64,000 nucleotides of DNA from Candidatus Sulfotelmatobacter sp. (GCA_030041475.1 JASHNU010000092.1:62001-126000), one strand, 5' to 3'; positions 52,841 through 62,090 are shown, counted from the first letter of the stretch. A program made the numbers and translations. The notes: generated from the letters alone by a model not told the origin.

Positions 52841-52884
52841 ATGTCATGCGCGTGTCGCATTTCTGTCACACAATTGTCACCGGC
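52841..52884 (+). promoter_or_regulatory. Four 11-bp TGTCA direct repeats (Pho-box-like)
   Basis: TGTC(A/G) begins at 52842, 52853, 52864 and 52875, a strict 11-bp period; the second copy is TGTCG. The best pair is CTGTCACACAA TTGTCACCGGC. PhoB binds 11-bp CTGTCAT-type direct repeats, so this resembles two adjacent Pho boxes oriented toward serA. Two more TGTCA lie at 52801 and 52823, 22 bp apart. Confidence 0.5.
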
Positions 52885-52936
52885 TCTCGACGAATGCGTC
52901 TCGATTCGAAAAGAACGTTACTAAAGGAACTCAACC

Positions 52937-54538
52937 GTGAAGATTGTCGTGGCTGAGAAGATTTCGGCGTCCGCACTGGCTCAACTGCAGGAGCCCGGCT
53001 GGAACGTCGTGAGCGCGGATCAACTGCAGGGGAAGCTGGCAGAGCATCTTGAAACGGCCGACGCGCTCATCGTTCGCTCCGCGGTGCAAGCCGACGCTGC
53101 GCTTCTGGAGCACGCGAAAAAGCTGCGGGTGATCGGCCGCGCCGGGGTTGGTGTGGACAACATTGATCTCGAAGCGGCCACACGCAAAGGCATCGCGGTG
53201 ATGAATACTCCCGGCGCGAACGCCGTCGCCGTCGCGGAGCAGACGCTCGGAATGATGCTGGCCATGGCGCGGCATCTCTGCCGTGCCGATGCGCTCATGC
53301 ACGTGGGCAAGTGGGAGAAAAAATCGCTGCAGGGCACTGAACTGCGCGGCAAGACCCTGGGCATCATCGGCCTGGGACGAATCGGAATGGAAGTCGCGCG
53401 CCGGGCGCAGGCTTTCGGTATGGCGTTGCTGGCGCACGACCCGTTTGTGTCGGTGGCCGTCGCGAAGGAACGCGAAATCCGCCTGGCGGCGCTCGACGAA
53501 CTCTATGGCGCCGCAGACTACATCACGCTGCACGTCGGGTTGACGCCGCAGACGAACGGAATGATCAACGCTGCGTCCATCGCAAGAATGAAGAAGGGTG
53601 TGCGCCTGGTGAACTGCGCCCGCGGTGAACTGGTCAACGAGACCGACCTGGCAGCGGCGCTAAAGCAGGGCCAAGTCGCGGCCGCGGCGATCGATGTCTT
53701 TTCCCAAGAACCTCCAAAGAACTCTCCGCTCTTGGTGCTCGAAAATGTCGTGCTCACGCCGCACGTGGGCGGATCAACCGTCGAGGCCCAGGAGGCAGTG
53801 GGCGTGCAGATTGCCCAGCAGGTGAAAGAGTATCTGAAGCACGGAGTGATTCAGAACGCGGTCAACGTCCCGTCGGTATCGGCCGAAGAGTACGCCGAAA
53901 TGCAGCCCTACATCGTGCTAGCCGAGCGCATGGGCGGCTTTCTCGCGCAGATCTCGGAGGACCGGATCGAAGAAATTTCGATCCGCTACAGCGGCCACAT
54001 CGCCGGATGGAAGACAGAACTGATCCGCAACGGAGCGATCAAAGGCATCCTGAACCAGGCGCTCGAGGAAAAAGCAAATCTGGTCAATGCCGCCACAATC
54101 GCCGATTCGCGCGGCCTGCGTGTCGTGGAGTCGCACAAAGCGAAAGCTTCGACCGGAGGGACCGGAAGTGTTCTCTCGATTTTTCTCAAGAGTTCAGCGG
54201 AAGAGCATCTGGTCAAGGGAGCGGTTCTGCACGGCACCGCTCCTCGCCTGCTGCACGTGGATGGCATTGACGTGGAGGCACCGCTCGAGCGCGACCTGAT
54301 TTACCTGCGCAACCGCGACGTCCCCGGTGTGATCGGCCGCGTGGGGACGATTCTCGGTGAGGAATCGATCAACATCGCCAATTTCTCCCTCGGGCGGCGC
54401 AGCAGCGGCACAGATTCAGACGAGCCACGGGAAGCAATCGCGGTCGTCCATGTAGACGGTGTTGTTCCGGAGGATATTCTCGCCAAGCTGAGAAAAATTC
54501 CCGCGGTCCAGCAGGCCAAGTCGGTGCGACTGTTCTAG
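52937..54538 (+). CDS. serA: D-3-phosphoglycerate dehydrogenase
   Basis: This 533-residue NAD enzyme makes 3-phosphohydroxypyruvate, the first committed step to serine. The nucleotide-binding motif is GIIGLGRIGMEVARRA near 144; the catalytic triad lies in NCARGELVNE, the intervening Glu, and TPHVGGSTVEAQ. A type-I (ASB) intervening domain at about 320-450 and a C-terminal ACT domain at about 455-533 (DVPGVIGRVGTILGEESINI) allow serine feedback. GTG start with AAAGGA 9 nt upstream. A Pho-box-like array lies 53 bp before the start. The probable partner aminotransferase is encoded upstream. Confidence 0.95.
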   Translation: MKIVVAEKISASALAQLQEPGWNVVSADQLQGKLAEHLETADALIVRSAVQADAALLEHAKKLRVIGRAGVGVDNIDLEAATRKGIAVMNTPGANAVAVAEQTLGMMLAMARHLCRADALMHVGKWEKKSLQGTELRGKTLGIIGLGRIGMEVARRAQAFGMALLAHDPFVSVAVAKEREIRLAALDELYGAADYITLHVGLTPQTNGMINAASIARMKKGVRLVNCARGELVNETDLAAALKQGQVAAAAIDVFSQEPPKNSPLLVLENVVLTPHVGGSTVEAQEAVGVQIAQQVKEYLKHGVIQNAVNVPSVSAEEYAEMQPYIVLAERMGGFLAQISEDRIEEISIRYSGHIAGWKTELIRNGAIKGILNQALEEKANLVNAATIADSRGLRVVESHKAKASTGGTGSVLSIFLKSSAEEHLVKGAVLHGTAPRLLHVDGIDVEAPLERDLIYLRNRDVPGVIGRVGTILGEESINIANFSLGRRSSGTDSDEPREAIAVVHVDGVVPEDILAKLRKIPAVQQAKSVRLF

Positions 54539-54546
54539 AAAACGAT

Positions 54547-55674
54547 TTACCCTTCCGGCTCGTTTCTCCGCAGCCGCCGGCTCTCCGCCAGCAATGTCAT
54601 GGAGTGCATTAGATTCTGCAGGGTGACGATACCGACCAGGCGCTGGTCGTCGACGACCGGAATGATGCTGGAACTGCGCGCGGTGAGTTTGCGAAACGCC
54701 GACCCCAGCGAGTCCTGCCGCACCGACACTTCAAAAATTTTGTTCATGACGGCCTGCACGTAGCCATTGCCCTCCGCCCGCAATGCGTCCAGGATGCGCT
54801 GCCGCGAAATTACTCCCACCATGTCGCTGCCTCGAACCACGGGAAAGTCATCTTGCAGGGAGTGAACCGCCTTTTCCAGCGCGTCTTCAAGCGTGTCAGC
54901 CGGCGAAAGCGTGGCAAAATCCGTCAGCATCACCTCTTCCAGCCGCACATTGTCGAGCACCGACTGGAAAATAATTGCGCGCTCTTCCAGTTGCGCCGCG
55001 GAAAAAATAATCACGCCGACCATGGTGAGCCAGCTATCGCTGAACAGGCCCGCCACCATCAGCACCATGGAGATTGCGTTGCTGATGGAGACGGCGCGCC
55101 GCGCGGCCGCGGAAGGATCCATGGTTCGGATGAATAACGCCCGCAAGATTCGTCCTCCGTCGAGCGGGTAGGCAGGGATCAGATTCAGACCCGCCAAATA
55201 AAGGTTCGCCCACACCAGGCTGCGCGGCAGATTCGCCGCCTGGAGGAACGGCCACTTCCAAAGCTCGATTCCGCGTCCTGTGGCCGTTATCCCCACAACC
55301 GCCACCGAAGCCAGCACCAAACTCACCAGCGGGCCAACCAGGGCAAGACGTATTTCCCGCTTCCACACGGGCGTGTCGGGCCGCGGCTTTTCCACGCGCG
55401 ATTCGTCGAAGAGAGTGACTCCCGTGAGCGGTAGCAGAATCACGGCTTTCGGAATCATCCCGAAACGCCGCGCCACGAGAATGTGCCCCGCCTCATGCGC
55501 CGCAACACAGGCCAGAATAATGCCCACCATCCCCACGTCGCTCCCCGCGTTGGCGCTGCCCTGATGCGCGGCATATTCGGTCCAGAAGACGAACAGTGGC
55601 AGAATCAGGAATGTGATGTGAAGACGGACGTCAATACCAAAGAAACGCCCCAGAGGAATCGACCAGCTTCGCAT
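54547..55674 (-). CDS. Site-2-type intramembrane metalloprotease with CBS pair
   Basis: This 375-residue membrane protein has HEAGH (zinc, catalytic Glu) in the segment ILACVAAHEAGHILVARRF near 60, and the third ligand in LIPAYPLDGGRILRAL near 167. About six hydrophobic segments are followed by two CBS domains at about 240-370 (DNVRLEEVMLTDFATLSPA, LVGIVTLQNLMHSM). The rip3/SpoIVFB-like class cleaves membrane-bound regulators; CBS domains may sense nucleotides. The substrate is unknown. AAGGAGC before the ATG is a good ribosome-binding site. It is tail to tail with serA, 8 bp apart. Confidence 0.9.
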   Translation of the reverse strand: MRSWSIPLGRFFGIDVRLHITFLILPLFVFWTEYAAHQGSANAGSDVGMVGIILACVAAHEAGHILVARRFGMIPKAVILLPLTGVTLFDESRVEKPRPDTPVWKREIRLALVGPLVSLVLASVAVVGITATGRGIELWKWPFLQAANLPRSLVWANLYLAGLNLIPAYPLDGGRILRALFIRTMDPSAAARRAVSISNAISMVLMVAGLFSDSWLTMVGVIIFSAAQLEERAIIFQSVLDNVRLEEVMLTDFATLSPADTLEDALEKAVHSLQDDFPVVRGSDMVGVISRQRILDALRAEGNGYVQAVMNKIFEVSVRQDSLGSAFRKLTARSSSIIPVVDDQRLVGIVTLQNLMHSMTLLAESRRLRRNEPEG

Positions 55675-55741
55675 AATGGCTTTGCTCCTTTTATTCTACA
55701 TGTATGGAGAACCACGTCAGCCGAATCGAAGGTGCCATGCC

Positions 55742-56353
55742 ATGCGGGTAATCGCCGGCAAATACCGCAGCCGGACCTTGCGCTCGGCGCGAGGCCTTGA
55801 CATTCGTCCCACCTCGGACCGTCTGCGCGAAACTCTCTTCAACGTGCTGACCGCGGGAAATCCCGCAGCCCTCGACGGCACAGTCTGGCTGGATTTGTTC
55901 GCGGGCACGGGCGCGGTTGGAATTGAGGCCTTGAGTCGCGGCGCCAAGGAAGTCTATTTCGTGGAATCTTCGGTCACGGCCGCGAATGTAATCCGCAACA
56001 ATCTGGAAAGCCTGGGTATCGCCGACGGGTTCCACCTGCTGCACGAGGAACTGCCGCGCGCCTTCTGGCGCATGGAACGCCGGCATGTGGCCGCCGACGT
56101 GGTGTTCGTCGATCCGCCATACCGCCTGAGCAATGCCTATGCGAATACTCTGCGGGCTCTGGCGGAATCGTCGCTGGTCTGGGCGATGTCGGTGGTCGTG
56201 GCCGAGCACGAAAAGAAGTTTGACCCCGGCGCGGAGTTCGGTGCACTCCGCCGTTTTCGAAAATTGGAACAGGGAAGTGCGGCGCTCAGCTTCTACCGTA
56301 TGGGCACCGCGTCCGATCCCCAGGTCTGGCCGATTCCCGGGGCAACTACATGA
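55742..56353 (+). CDS. rsmD: 16S rRNA (guanine-966-N2)-methyltransferase RsmD
   Basis: This 203-residue enzyme methylates G966 in helix 31 of 16S rRNA. It starts MRVIAGKYRSRTLRSARG (the RsmD signature), then RPTSDRLRETLFNVL, LDLFAGTGAVGIEALSRGA (SAM site) and the catalytic FVDPPYRLSN near 122. Length is normal. The ATG at 55742 matches the conserved start; an upstream frame to 55676 adds a hydrophobic stretch with no family match. Its last 8 bp overlap the convergent gene at 56346. No coaD follows, unlike many genomes. Confidence 0.92.
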   Translation: MRVIAGKYRSRTLRSARGLDIRPTSDRLRETLFNVLTAGNPAALDGTVWLDLFAGTGAVGIEALSRGAKEVYFVESSVTAANVIRNNLESLGIADGFHLLHEELPRAFWRMERRHVAADVVFVDPPYRLSNAYANTLRALAESSLVWAMSVVVAEHEKKFDPGAEFGALRRFRKLEQGSAALSFYRMGTASDPQVWPIPGATT

Positions 56354-56906
56354 TCAGGTCTTCCCCGGATTCGTTGAGCCGGAGGATCGGATGCTGCATC
56401 TCCTCGAGATCGTTCTTCACCATGTTCAGCCCGTAGACGCAGCCCTCAAAATTCTGAGAGAGATTCGCAAACAACGGAGCCACCTTGGCGTATTCGAAGT
56501 GTTCAAACTTGCTGACGATGTAGTAGCTTTCTTTGCCGGCCTTGATCCACTCCACAAAACTTTCCAGGCGGTGACGGCGCAGGCGGAAATGGTTGATGCT
56601 CTCGGGAAACATTCCGGCAAAAAACAGAGTGTAGTCGCCGATGTGTTTGCGCACCTGGCGCTCGCGATCAAAACTCGGCGCCGGCCCGTAGACCGGATCG
56701 GATTCCAGCAGCATCTCGCCGACGTCTGACAGCGGACGATTTGACGCATCGTGAATCTTGAAGAGCTGTTCGGCCTCGCAGAACTCCGAGAGCAGATGCG
56801 AAACGTAGGCAATTACCCGCGGATCGCGAATGCCGATTGCTTCAGCGTAGTGCCGCCCCACCAGATCGTGAAACAGTTGCTGCAGCGGATGCCCTTCCGG
56901 AATCAC
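56346..56906 (-). CDS. Conserved hypothetical helical protein
   Basis: This 186-residue soluble protein is mostly helical and not recognised. Prominent segments are PLQQLFHDLVGRHYAEAIGIRD, VSHLLSEFCEAEQLFKIHDAS, GEMLLESDPVYGPAPSFDRER, KHIGDYTLFFAGMFPESINH and SYYIVSKFEHFEYAKVAPLF. Conserved-looking His, Asp and Glu in helices could bind a metal, but no motif is diagnostic. GTG start with GGGGGTG upstream. Its stop overlaps the 3' end of rsmD by 8 bp on the opposite strand. Confidence 0.6.
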   Translation of the reverse strand: MIPEGHPLQQLFHDLVGRHYAEAIGIRDPRVIAYVSHLLSEFCEAEQLFKIHDASNRPLSDVGEMLLESDPVYGPAPSFDRERQVRKHIGDYTLFFAGMFPESINHFRLRRHRLESFVEWIKAGKESYYIVSKFEHFEYAKVAPLFANLSQNFEGCVYGLNMVKNDLEEMQHPILRLNESGEDLIM

Positions 56907-57179
56907 TGGTTTTCACCCCCTGAACTCCGCGCCAGACACGGAGTTTCAGCCGCATGCCGTCTAGATAACTCAGTTCACTCCGAAACGCAAGTGACTTTTG
57001 TTTATCGGCGCGATTCGTTTTCCTAATTAGTTAGAACCCAGCTAGTAACCGATGAGTTGTGACTAAATGCGTTGGAAACAGCGCCGGGTATTTTGCTGGC
57101 AGTCAGAGTTGTCGGCTGCTAATTGCGCGCCGTTTATGCAGTTTTGTGCAGTTACAATGGCCACATCGGAGGACGTGAC

Positions 57180-57566
57180 ATGCAGCGGCAGAATATTTCA
57201 AGCGGCACACCCTGGGAACCCGTCGTCGGTTATTCGCGTGCGGTAAGGATGGGATCGTATGTGCACGTCTCCGGCACAACTGCAACCGGGCCGGATGGAA
57301 ACATCGTCGGTGTGGGAGACGCGTATGCGCAAGCGGTGCAGACGCTGAAAAACATTGAGAGTGCGCTGCAGAAAGCCGGGGCGACCTTGAAGGACGTTGT
57401 CCGCACACGCATGTACGTCACGAACATTGGCGAATGGGAAAAAATCGGCAAGGCGCACGGAGAATTCTTCCGCGACATTCGCCCCGCAACGTCCATGGTG
57501 CAGGTCAGTGCGCTGATTTCGCCCGACATGCTGGTTGAGATCGAGGCCGACGCTGTGCTCCCATGA
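57180..57566 (+). CDS. RidA-family (YjgF/UK114) protein
   Basis: This 128-residue protein has the RidA plan: [66 protein letters not shown] and [23 protein letters not shown]. The Arg in RTRMYV and Glu in VEIEAD match the active site that hydrolyses reactive enamine/imine intermediates. It belongs to a divergent subgroup lacking the canonical IGPYSQA start, so the substrate may differ. GGAGG 8 nt before the ATG is an ideal ribosome-binding site. Confidence 0.87.
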   Translation: MQRQNISSGTPWEPVVGYSRAVRMGSYVHVSGTTATGPDGNIVGVGDAYAQAVQTLKNIESALQKAGATLKDVVRTRMYVTNIGEWEKIGKAHGEFFRDIRPATSMVQVSALISPDMLVEIEADAVLP

Positions 57567-57587
57567 GCGCCGCGCGATTCCACTCTC

Positions 57588-58070
57588 TCAAGCCAGGGGC
57601 TTTGACATTTCCACGAAATGGCACGGCACTTTCGGCTTGAGCTCGGGCGGGAAGGGAACAGTGGTCCCCGTTTCAACGTATCCGCGCCGATGATAAAACT
57701 CCGGTAGCTCACAGCGCACGTTCACGATCCGCAGATCCATGAACCGGCAGCCGGCCCGGGCGCAAAATTCTTCGGCCGCGTCCATTAACTTCGAACCGAG
57801 GCCCGCCTTCTGCCGTTGCGGATCCACCGCCAGCAGCCCCAGGTACGCCCGTTCACCTCTCAGTTCGACATAAACGCAGCCGACAAGAGCGCCTTGGTCA
57901 TCGGCGACGTCATCGGCGATCAGGAACTTCCCTTTCTCGAGCAGTGCCCGCACCGACGTTTCATCAATGCGGTCACGATCAATCAAAAAAGACTCGGCCC
58001 GCTTGAACGCCGCGTTGATGACGCTCGTGATTCCGCCCGCATCCCGAATCTCGGCAAGGCGCAACTGCAC
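57588..58070 (-). CDS. GNAT-family N-acetyltransferase
   Basis: This 160-residue protein has the GNAT core: VQLRLAEIRDAGGITSVINAAF, GCVYVELRGERAYLGLLAVDPQ and the acetyl-CoA loop RQKAGLGSKLMDAAEEFCAR (QxxGxG/A). ELPEFYHRRGYVETG is the usual C-terminal strand-helix. The substrate is unknown. GTG at 58070 is chosen because GGAGG lies 4 nt upstream; a TTG at 58115 adds 15 residues and has no separate site. It converges on the RidA gene with a 21-bp gap. Confidence 0.82.
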   Translation of the reverse strand: MQLRLAEIRDAGGITSVINAAFKRAESFLIDRDRIDETSVRALLEKGKFLIADDVADDQGALVGCVYVELRGERAYLGLLAVDPQRQKAGLGSKLMDAAEEFCARAGCRFMDLRIVNVRCELPEFYHRRGYVETGTTVPFPPELKPKVPCHFVEMSKPLA

Positions 58071-58271
58071 TGGTCCTCCGATAGGCAACCTGATTTCGCG
58101 GGCATTGTCGCGCAACCTTCGTTAAGCACCCGTGGGATCCGACTCTTCTTGTCGAGTCCACGGTCACCGGTTACCACGTTAAGGGTATAGAATCCTTGCC
58201 GCCAAATCATCCGCTGAAATTTTGCAGCTTTCGACCGAGACAATCCCGGTCACTGTACGAGGGGGGACAAA

Positions 58272-59609
58272 GTGAAGAGAGGAAGAATATTGAAGATGAT
58301 CCGCTGCTTAGCGTCTTTGACATCAGTGATCATCGTCGTGGTCGGTGCCTTCGCGCAAACAGCCGCTCCATCGCGCTCGCCGCAAGTCACGGTCATCCGC
58401 GCGGGCACGCTGATCGATGGCCGCTCCGCAGCCCCGGCGCATGATCAGGTGATCGTCATCCGCGGCAATCGCATCGAAAGCGTCTCCGCTGCGGCCAGCG
58501 CGAAGATCCCCACTGGCGCGACGGTCATCGATCTCTCTCAGGCCACCGTTCTGCCCGGGCGTATCGATTCTCACACGCACATTTTCCTGCAGGGAGAAGA
58601 TCCCGCGCAGGGTGGATACGACGCCAACATCCTGAACGCGCCGCTGGCGCTGCGTGCGGCGCGGGCCACGGTCGCAGTGCGGCGGGCGCTCGAGCAGGGC
58701 TTCACGACGCTGCGCGACGTTGAAACCGAGGGTGCCGGCTACGGCGATGTCGGCATCAAGCAGGCGATTGAAGGCGGCTATATTCCCGGACCGCGCCTTT
58801 TCGTCGCCACCCGCGCCATTTCAACCACCGGCGGCTACATGTTGGAAGGCTACGCTCCCGAGCTCGACATGCCAAAAGGCGCGCAGATCGTCGACGGGCC
58901 AGTCGAAGCCCGCAAAGCCGCCCGCGAACAACTCGACCACGGCGCCGACTGGATCAAGGTCTATATGACCCACCGCTCATGGGTGGGTAAGAACGGCGAG
59001 CTGGTCTCGCAGCCGACTCTCACCGTCGAAGAACTGCGCGCCGTCGTCGACGAAACCCACGGCTGGGGCAAGAAAGTCGCATGCCACGCCTACGGCGGAA
59101 TCGGCCTGCACCGCGCCCTCGACGGCGGCTGCGATTCCATCGAGCACGGACTCGATCTCGACGATGCCGCCATCGCGCAGATGCTCAAGCAGGGCACATG
59201 GCTTGTGCCGACGCTCAGTGTCTACTACAAGGACTGGGCGCCGGCCGATACGCCCGCCGGCCAGCGCGACCACCTCCGCGCCGCGGTGCACGAGCCCTCA
59301 TTCAAGAAGGCGCTGCAAGCCGGGGTGAAAATCGTCTTCGGCACTGACATGGGCGGCATCCCGTGGACCGAGCCCATCGCGCAGGAATTCTCCCGCATGG
59401 TGGAGTTCGGCATGGCACCGATGGATGCCATCCAGAGTGCCACCTCGCGCGCCGCCGCCATGCTCGACATGCAGGGCCAAATCGGCGTCGTCGCGCCGGG
59501 CGCATTTGCCGACATCATCGCGGTCAGCGGCGATCCTCTGCGCGACATCAAAGCGCTGGAGAACGTTCAATTTGTCATGAAGGATGGGCAAGTCTTCCGG
59601 TCGAAATAG
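58272..59609 (+). CDS. Secreted amidohydrolase (Xaa-Pro dipeptidase-like)
   Basis: This 445-residue protein has a signal peptide (CLASLTSVIIVVVGAFA) and a TIM-barrel amidohydrolase fold with flanking beta domain (VIRAGTLIDGR). Metal ligands: DSHTHIF near 101, the Lys in WIKVYMT, CHAYG, EHGLDL and GTDMGG. The family includes imidazolonepropionase-like and prolidase-type enzymes acting in the periplasm. GTG start after GGGGGG. A paralogue is encoded at 60421 with a CBS gene between them. Confidence 0.85.
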   Translation: MKRGRILKMIRCLASLTSVIIVVVGAFAQTAAPSRSPQVTVIRAGTLIDGRSAAPAHDQVIVIRGNRIESVSAAASAKIPTGATVIDLSQATVLPGRIDSHTHIFLQGEDPAQGGYDANILNAPLALRAARATVAVRRALEQGFTTLRDVETEGAGYGDVGIKQAIEGGYIPGPRLFVATRAISTTGGYMLEGYAPELDMPKGAQIVDGPVEARKAAREQLDHGADWIKVYMTHRSWVGKNGELVSQPTLTVEELRAVVDETHGWGKKVACHAYGGIGLHRALDGGCDSIEHGLDLDDAAIAQMLKQGTWLVPTLSVYYKDWAPADTPAGQRDHLRAAVHEPSFKKALQAGVKIVFGTDMGGIPWTEPIAQEFSRMVEFGMAPMDAIQSATSRAAAMLDMQGQIGVVAPGAFADIIAVSGDPLRDIKALENVQFVMKDGQVFRSK

Positions 59610-59678
59610 GGTGGGCAGCATAGCCGAGGACTGTCTGACCCAAAAGGGACCGCCGAGCCTCTTTTTTCGTAAATTTCC

Positions 59679-59706
59679 TTGACAAGCGCTTCGCCACGAG
59701 CATAAT
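59679..59706 (+). promoter_or_regulatory. Sigma-70 promoter of the CBS gene
   Basis: TTGACA (59679-59684) and CATAAT (59701-59706), 16-bp spacer. The leader is about 60 nt and contains the hairpin at 59733. Confidence 0.65.
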
Positions 59707-59732
59707 GCGTCAATCCACTTTCGTTTGGGGGA

Positions 59733-59760
59733 TTTCGGCCGTGCGGCCTTTGGGCCGAAA
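59733..59760 (+). promoter_or_regulatory. Leader hairpin next to the CBS ribosome-binding site
   Basis: TTTCGGCC and GGCCGAAA form an 8-bp stem with a 12-nt loop that ends directly before AAGGGG, the ribosome-binding site. It may tune translation or slow decay. Confidence 0.45.
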
Positions 59761-59771
59761 AAGGGGTGCTT

Positions 59772-60209
59772 ATGAGCCTGCTCGAACTCTGCGACCGGGA
59801 AATTGCGGCGGTAGGACTGGAGGCCAGCGTAGCCGACGCCATTCACAAAATGCTCGACCATCACGTGGGAGCCGTGGCCGTGGTCGACAGCGACTTCCGC
59901 GTCGCCGGCATCTTCACCGAGCGCGACGTGTTGCGCAAGTGGGCGCTCAGCCGCCTTGATCCTCAAACCACGTCGGTGCGCGATCTTATGACCACGCCCG
60001 TCGAGATGGCGACGCGCAGTACCGGAGCCGGCGAAGCCCTCACTACCATGCTCGAACGGCACTTCCGCCATCTGCCCGTGGCCGATGACGATGGCAAACT
60101 GCTTGGCATCCTTTCCATCCGCAACCTGCTTGAGTGGCGTGTCGGCGACCTGAGCCGCGAACTCGAGTCGCTCGAGCAGTACGTTTCCAATGACGGGCCC
60201 GGGGGCTAG
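59772..60209 (+). CDS. CBS-domain pair protein
   Basis: This 145-residue protein consists of two CBS domains: EASVADAIHKMLDHHVGAVAVVD, FRVAGIFTERDVLRKWA and RDLMTTPVEMATRS, ALTTMLERHFRHLPVADDDGK, LGILSIRNLLEW. Stand-alone CBS pairs bind adenine nucleotides and modulate partners. The partner is unknown; it sits between two amidohydrolase genes but has its own promoter. ATG 59772 has AAGGGG upstream. The text VADDDGKLLGILS carries the usual nucleotide-contacting Asp. Confidence 0.87.
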   Translation: MSLLELCDREIAAVGLEASVADAIHKMLDHHVGAVAVVDSDFRVAGIFTERDVLRKWALSRLDPQTTSVRDLMTTPVEMATRSTGAGEALTTMLERHFRHLPVADDDGKLLGILSIRNLLEWRVGDLSRELESLEQYVSNDGPGG

Positions 60210-60420
60210 AATACCCTGCCTTAGAGCGCGCTCCAGCTTTTAAAGCCAACTCGCGCGAGATGGGTGCGCCTCGTCCGCTCCTTTCTGTAGTATCTGCAGC
60301 ACAAGGTTGTTTCTGCGCTCGGCTGTCTGCCGATCGTCTTGAAGACGTTAAGGAAGTAGCATGCTCAGTTGTCGGCTGTTATATCGGTGCACCGTGTTCG
60401 AGAGAGAGGAAAGAGTCATC

Positions 60421-61710
60421 GTGAAAAAAATAGCGCTTTCTGTGGTTGCTGCCGTTCTGTTCCTTCTGACCCAAGTCGTCGGCCAAACTCCGCGACAGGT
60501 CGTGGTACATGCAGGTCATCTGCTGAATGTGAAAACCGGAAAGATTCTGTCCGACCAGCTGGTAATCATCGAAGACGGAAAGATTGTGAGCACCGGCGCC
60601 GTTGCTGAAGTAAAGGCGCCCGCTGGCGCGTTACGCATCGAGTTGCCCAACGCAACTGTGCTTCCCGGTCTGATCGATGCCCACACACACATCACTTTTG
60701 ATCCCAAATTCGGCTACGACCGTCTCGCGATTTCCGTGCCGCGCGAGGCTCTCATCGGCGCCAAGAACGCACGGACAACGCTGCTTGCCGGCTTTACCAC
60801 CATTCGCAACGTGCACGCGGGCGGCTTCACTGACGTAGCCCTGCGCGACGCCATCAATGCCGGCGACGTCCCCGGCCCGCGCATGCTGGTCAGCGGTCCA
60901 GCGCTCGGCATCACCGGCGGGCACTGCGACAACAACATGCTGCCTTTCGAATATCACTCCACCGCCGACGGCGTGGCCGATGGCATCGCCGCGGTCCAGC
61001 ACAAGGTGCGTGAGAACATCAAGTACGGCGTGGATCTGATCAAAGTCTGCGCTACCGGCGGCGTGCTCTCCCTTGGCGACAACCCGCAGGCATCGCAATA
61101 CACGCTCGAGGAAATGAAGGCCATCGTCGCCGACGCCCACCGCCTCGGCCGCAAAGTCGCGGCGCATGCGCATGGAGCCGAGGGAATCCGCTGGGCTGCC
61201 GAGGCCGGCGTCGACTCCATCGAGCACGGCTCCTACATTGACGACGCCGGCATCGCCGCCATGAAAGAGCACGGCACCTATCTTGTTCCCACGCTCTACC
61301 TGGGCGACTGGATGATGGAGAATGCCGAGCAGTTACACATGCCTCCGCAGCTCCTGGTCAAGGCGAAGGACGTGATTCCCGCCGCGCGCAAGAACATCGC
61401 GCATGCCTTCGCCAGCGGGGTGAAGGTTGCTTTTGGAACCGATGCCGCCGTGTATCCGCATGGTCTGAACGCTCACGAATTCGCGGTGATGGTAAAGCTC
61501 GGGTTGACGCCGCTGCAGGCCATCCAAGCCGCGACGCTGAACGCCGCCGACCTGCTGGGATGGTCCGGCAAGGTGGGAACGCTGGAACCGGGGGCGTGGG
61601 CGGACATCGTCGCCGTGGATGGCGATCCGATCAAAGATGTCACTACCCTCGAACACGTGAAATTTGTGATGAAGGGCGGCGAGGTAGTGAAGAACGACTA
61701 CGCAAAATGA
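60421..61710 (+). CDS. Secreted amidohydrolase (Xaa-Pro dipeptidase-like), paralogue
   Basis: This 429-residue protein has a signal peptide ([19 protein letters not shown]). Metal-site motifs: IDAHTHITF near 83, [25 protein letters not shown] and [11 protein letters not shown]. The order and the beta-domain start [14 protein letters not shown] match the product at 58272, but the two differ through most of their length. Prolidase-like or imidazolone-like hydrolysis in the periplasm is expected. GTG at 60421 follows GAGAGAGGAAAG; a longer frame to 60361 is unsupported. Confidence 0.85.
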   Translation: MKKIALSVVAAVLFLLTQVVGQTPRQVVVHAGHLLNVKTGKILSDQLVIIEDGKIVSTGAVAEVKAPAGALRIELPNATVLPGLIDAHTHITFDPKFGYDRLAISVPREALIGAKNARTTLLAGFTTIRNVHAGGFTDVALRDAINAGDVPGPRMLVSGPALGITGGHCDNNMLPFEYHSTADGVADGIAAVQHKVRENIKYGVDLIKVCATGGVLSLGDNPQASQYTLEEMKAIVADAHRLGRKVAAHAHGAEGIRWAAEAGVDSIEHGSYIDDAGIAAMKEHGTYLVPTLYLGDWMMENAEQLHMPPQLLVKAKDVIPAARKNIAHAFASGVKVAFGTDAAVYPHGLNAHEFAVMVKLGLTPLQAIQAATLNAADLLGWSGKVGTLEPGAWADIVAVDGDPIKDVTTLEHVKFVMKGGEVVKNDYAK

Positions 61711-61751
61711 TGCGCGGCCGCTCGCAAAAAACGGACGCCGCAGAAAATCGA

Positions 61752-61774
61752 AAGGCCGGCTCCAAGCCGGCCTT
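61752..61774. terminator. Bidirectional terminator between the amidohydrolase and HU genes
   Basis: AAGGCCGGCT and AGCCGGCCTT form a 10-bp stem with a 3-nt loop, centred in the 86-bp gap between convergent genes. Confidence 0.75.
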
Positions 61775-61796
61775 CGATTCTGATCTCGTCGGCAAA

Positions 61797-62090
61797 CTAC
61801 TTTTTCGGTGCGATTGCGTCCTTGGCAGCTTTGGCGAGATAGAACTTCGCCGTCGTCTTGGCCTTGATCTGGATTGGTTCGCCGGTCTGCGGATTGCGCC
61901 CCATGCGCGCCTTGCGATGCACTTTCTTCAGACGGCCCAGCCCGGGCACCACAAAGATGCCATTTTTCCTCGTCTCTTTGATCGCGGTGTCGGTCAGGTG
62001 CTCCAGGAACGCCGCGGCCTGCTTGTTGCTCAGTTCATTTTTTTCCGCCAGAAGGCGGACCAGTTGCGTTTTAGTCAATCCAGCAGCCAT
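61797..62090 (-). CDS. HU-family nucleoid protein
   Basis: This 97-residue histone-like protein has the HU/IHF plan: LTKTQLVRLLAEKNELSNKQ, FLEHLTDTAIKETRKNG, VVPGLGRLKKVHRKARMGRN and PQTGEPIQIKAKTTAKFYLA. The beta-arm carries GRNPQTGE, which intercalates into DNA. The Lys-rich end (KAAKDAIAPKK) is short. GAGGAGG before the ATG indicates strong translation. The gene is convergent with the amidohydrolase gene and ends at a shared terminator. Confidence 0.93.
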   Translation of the reverse strand: MAAGLTKTQLVRLLAEKNELSNKQAAAFLEHLTDTAIKETRKNGIFVVPGLGRLKKVHRKARMGRNPQTGEPIQIKAKTTAKFYLAKAAKDAIAPKK

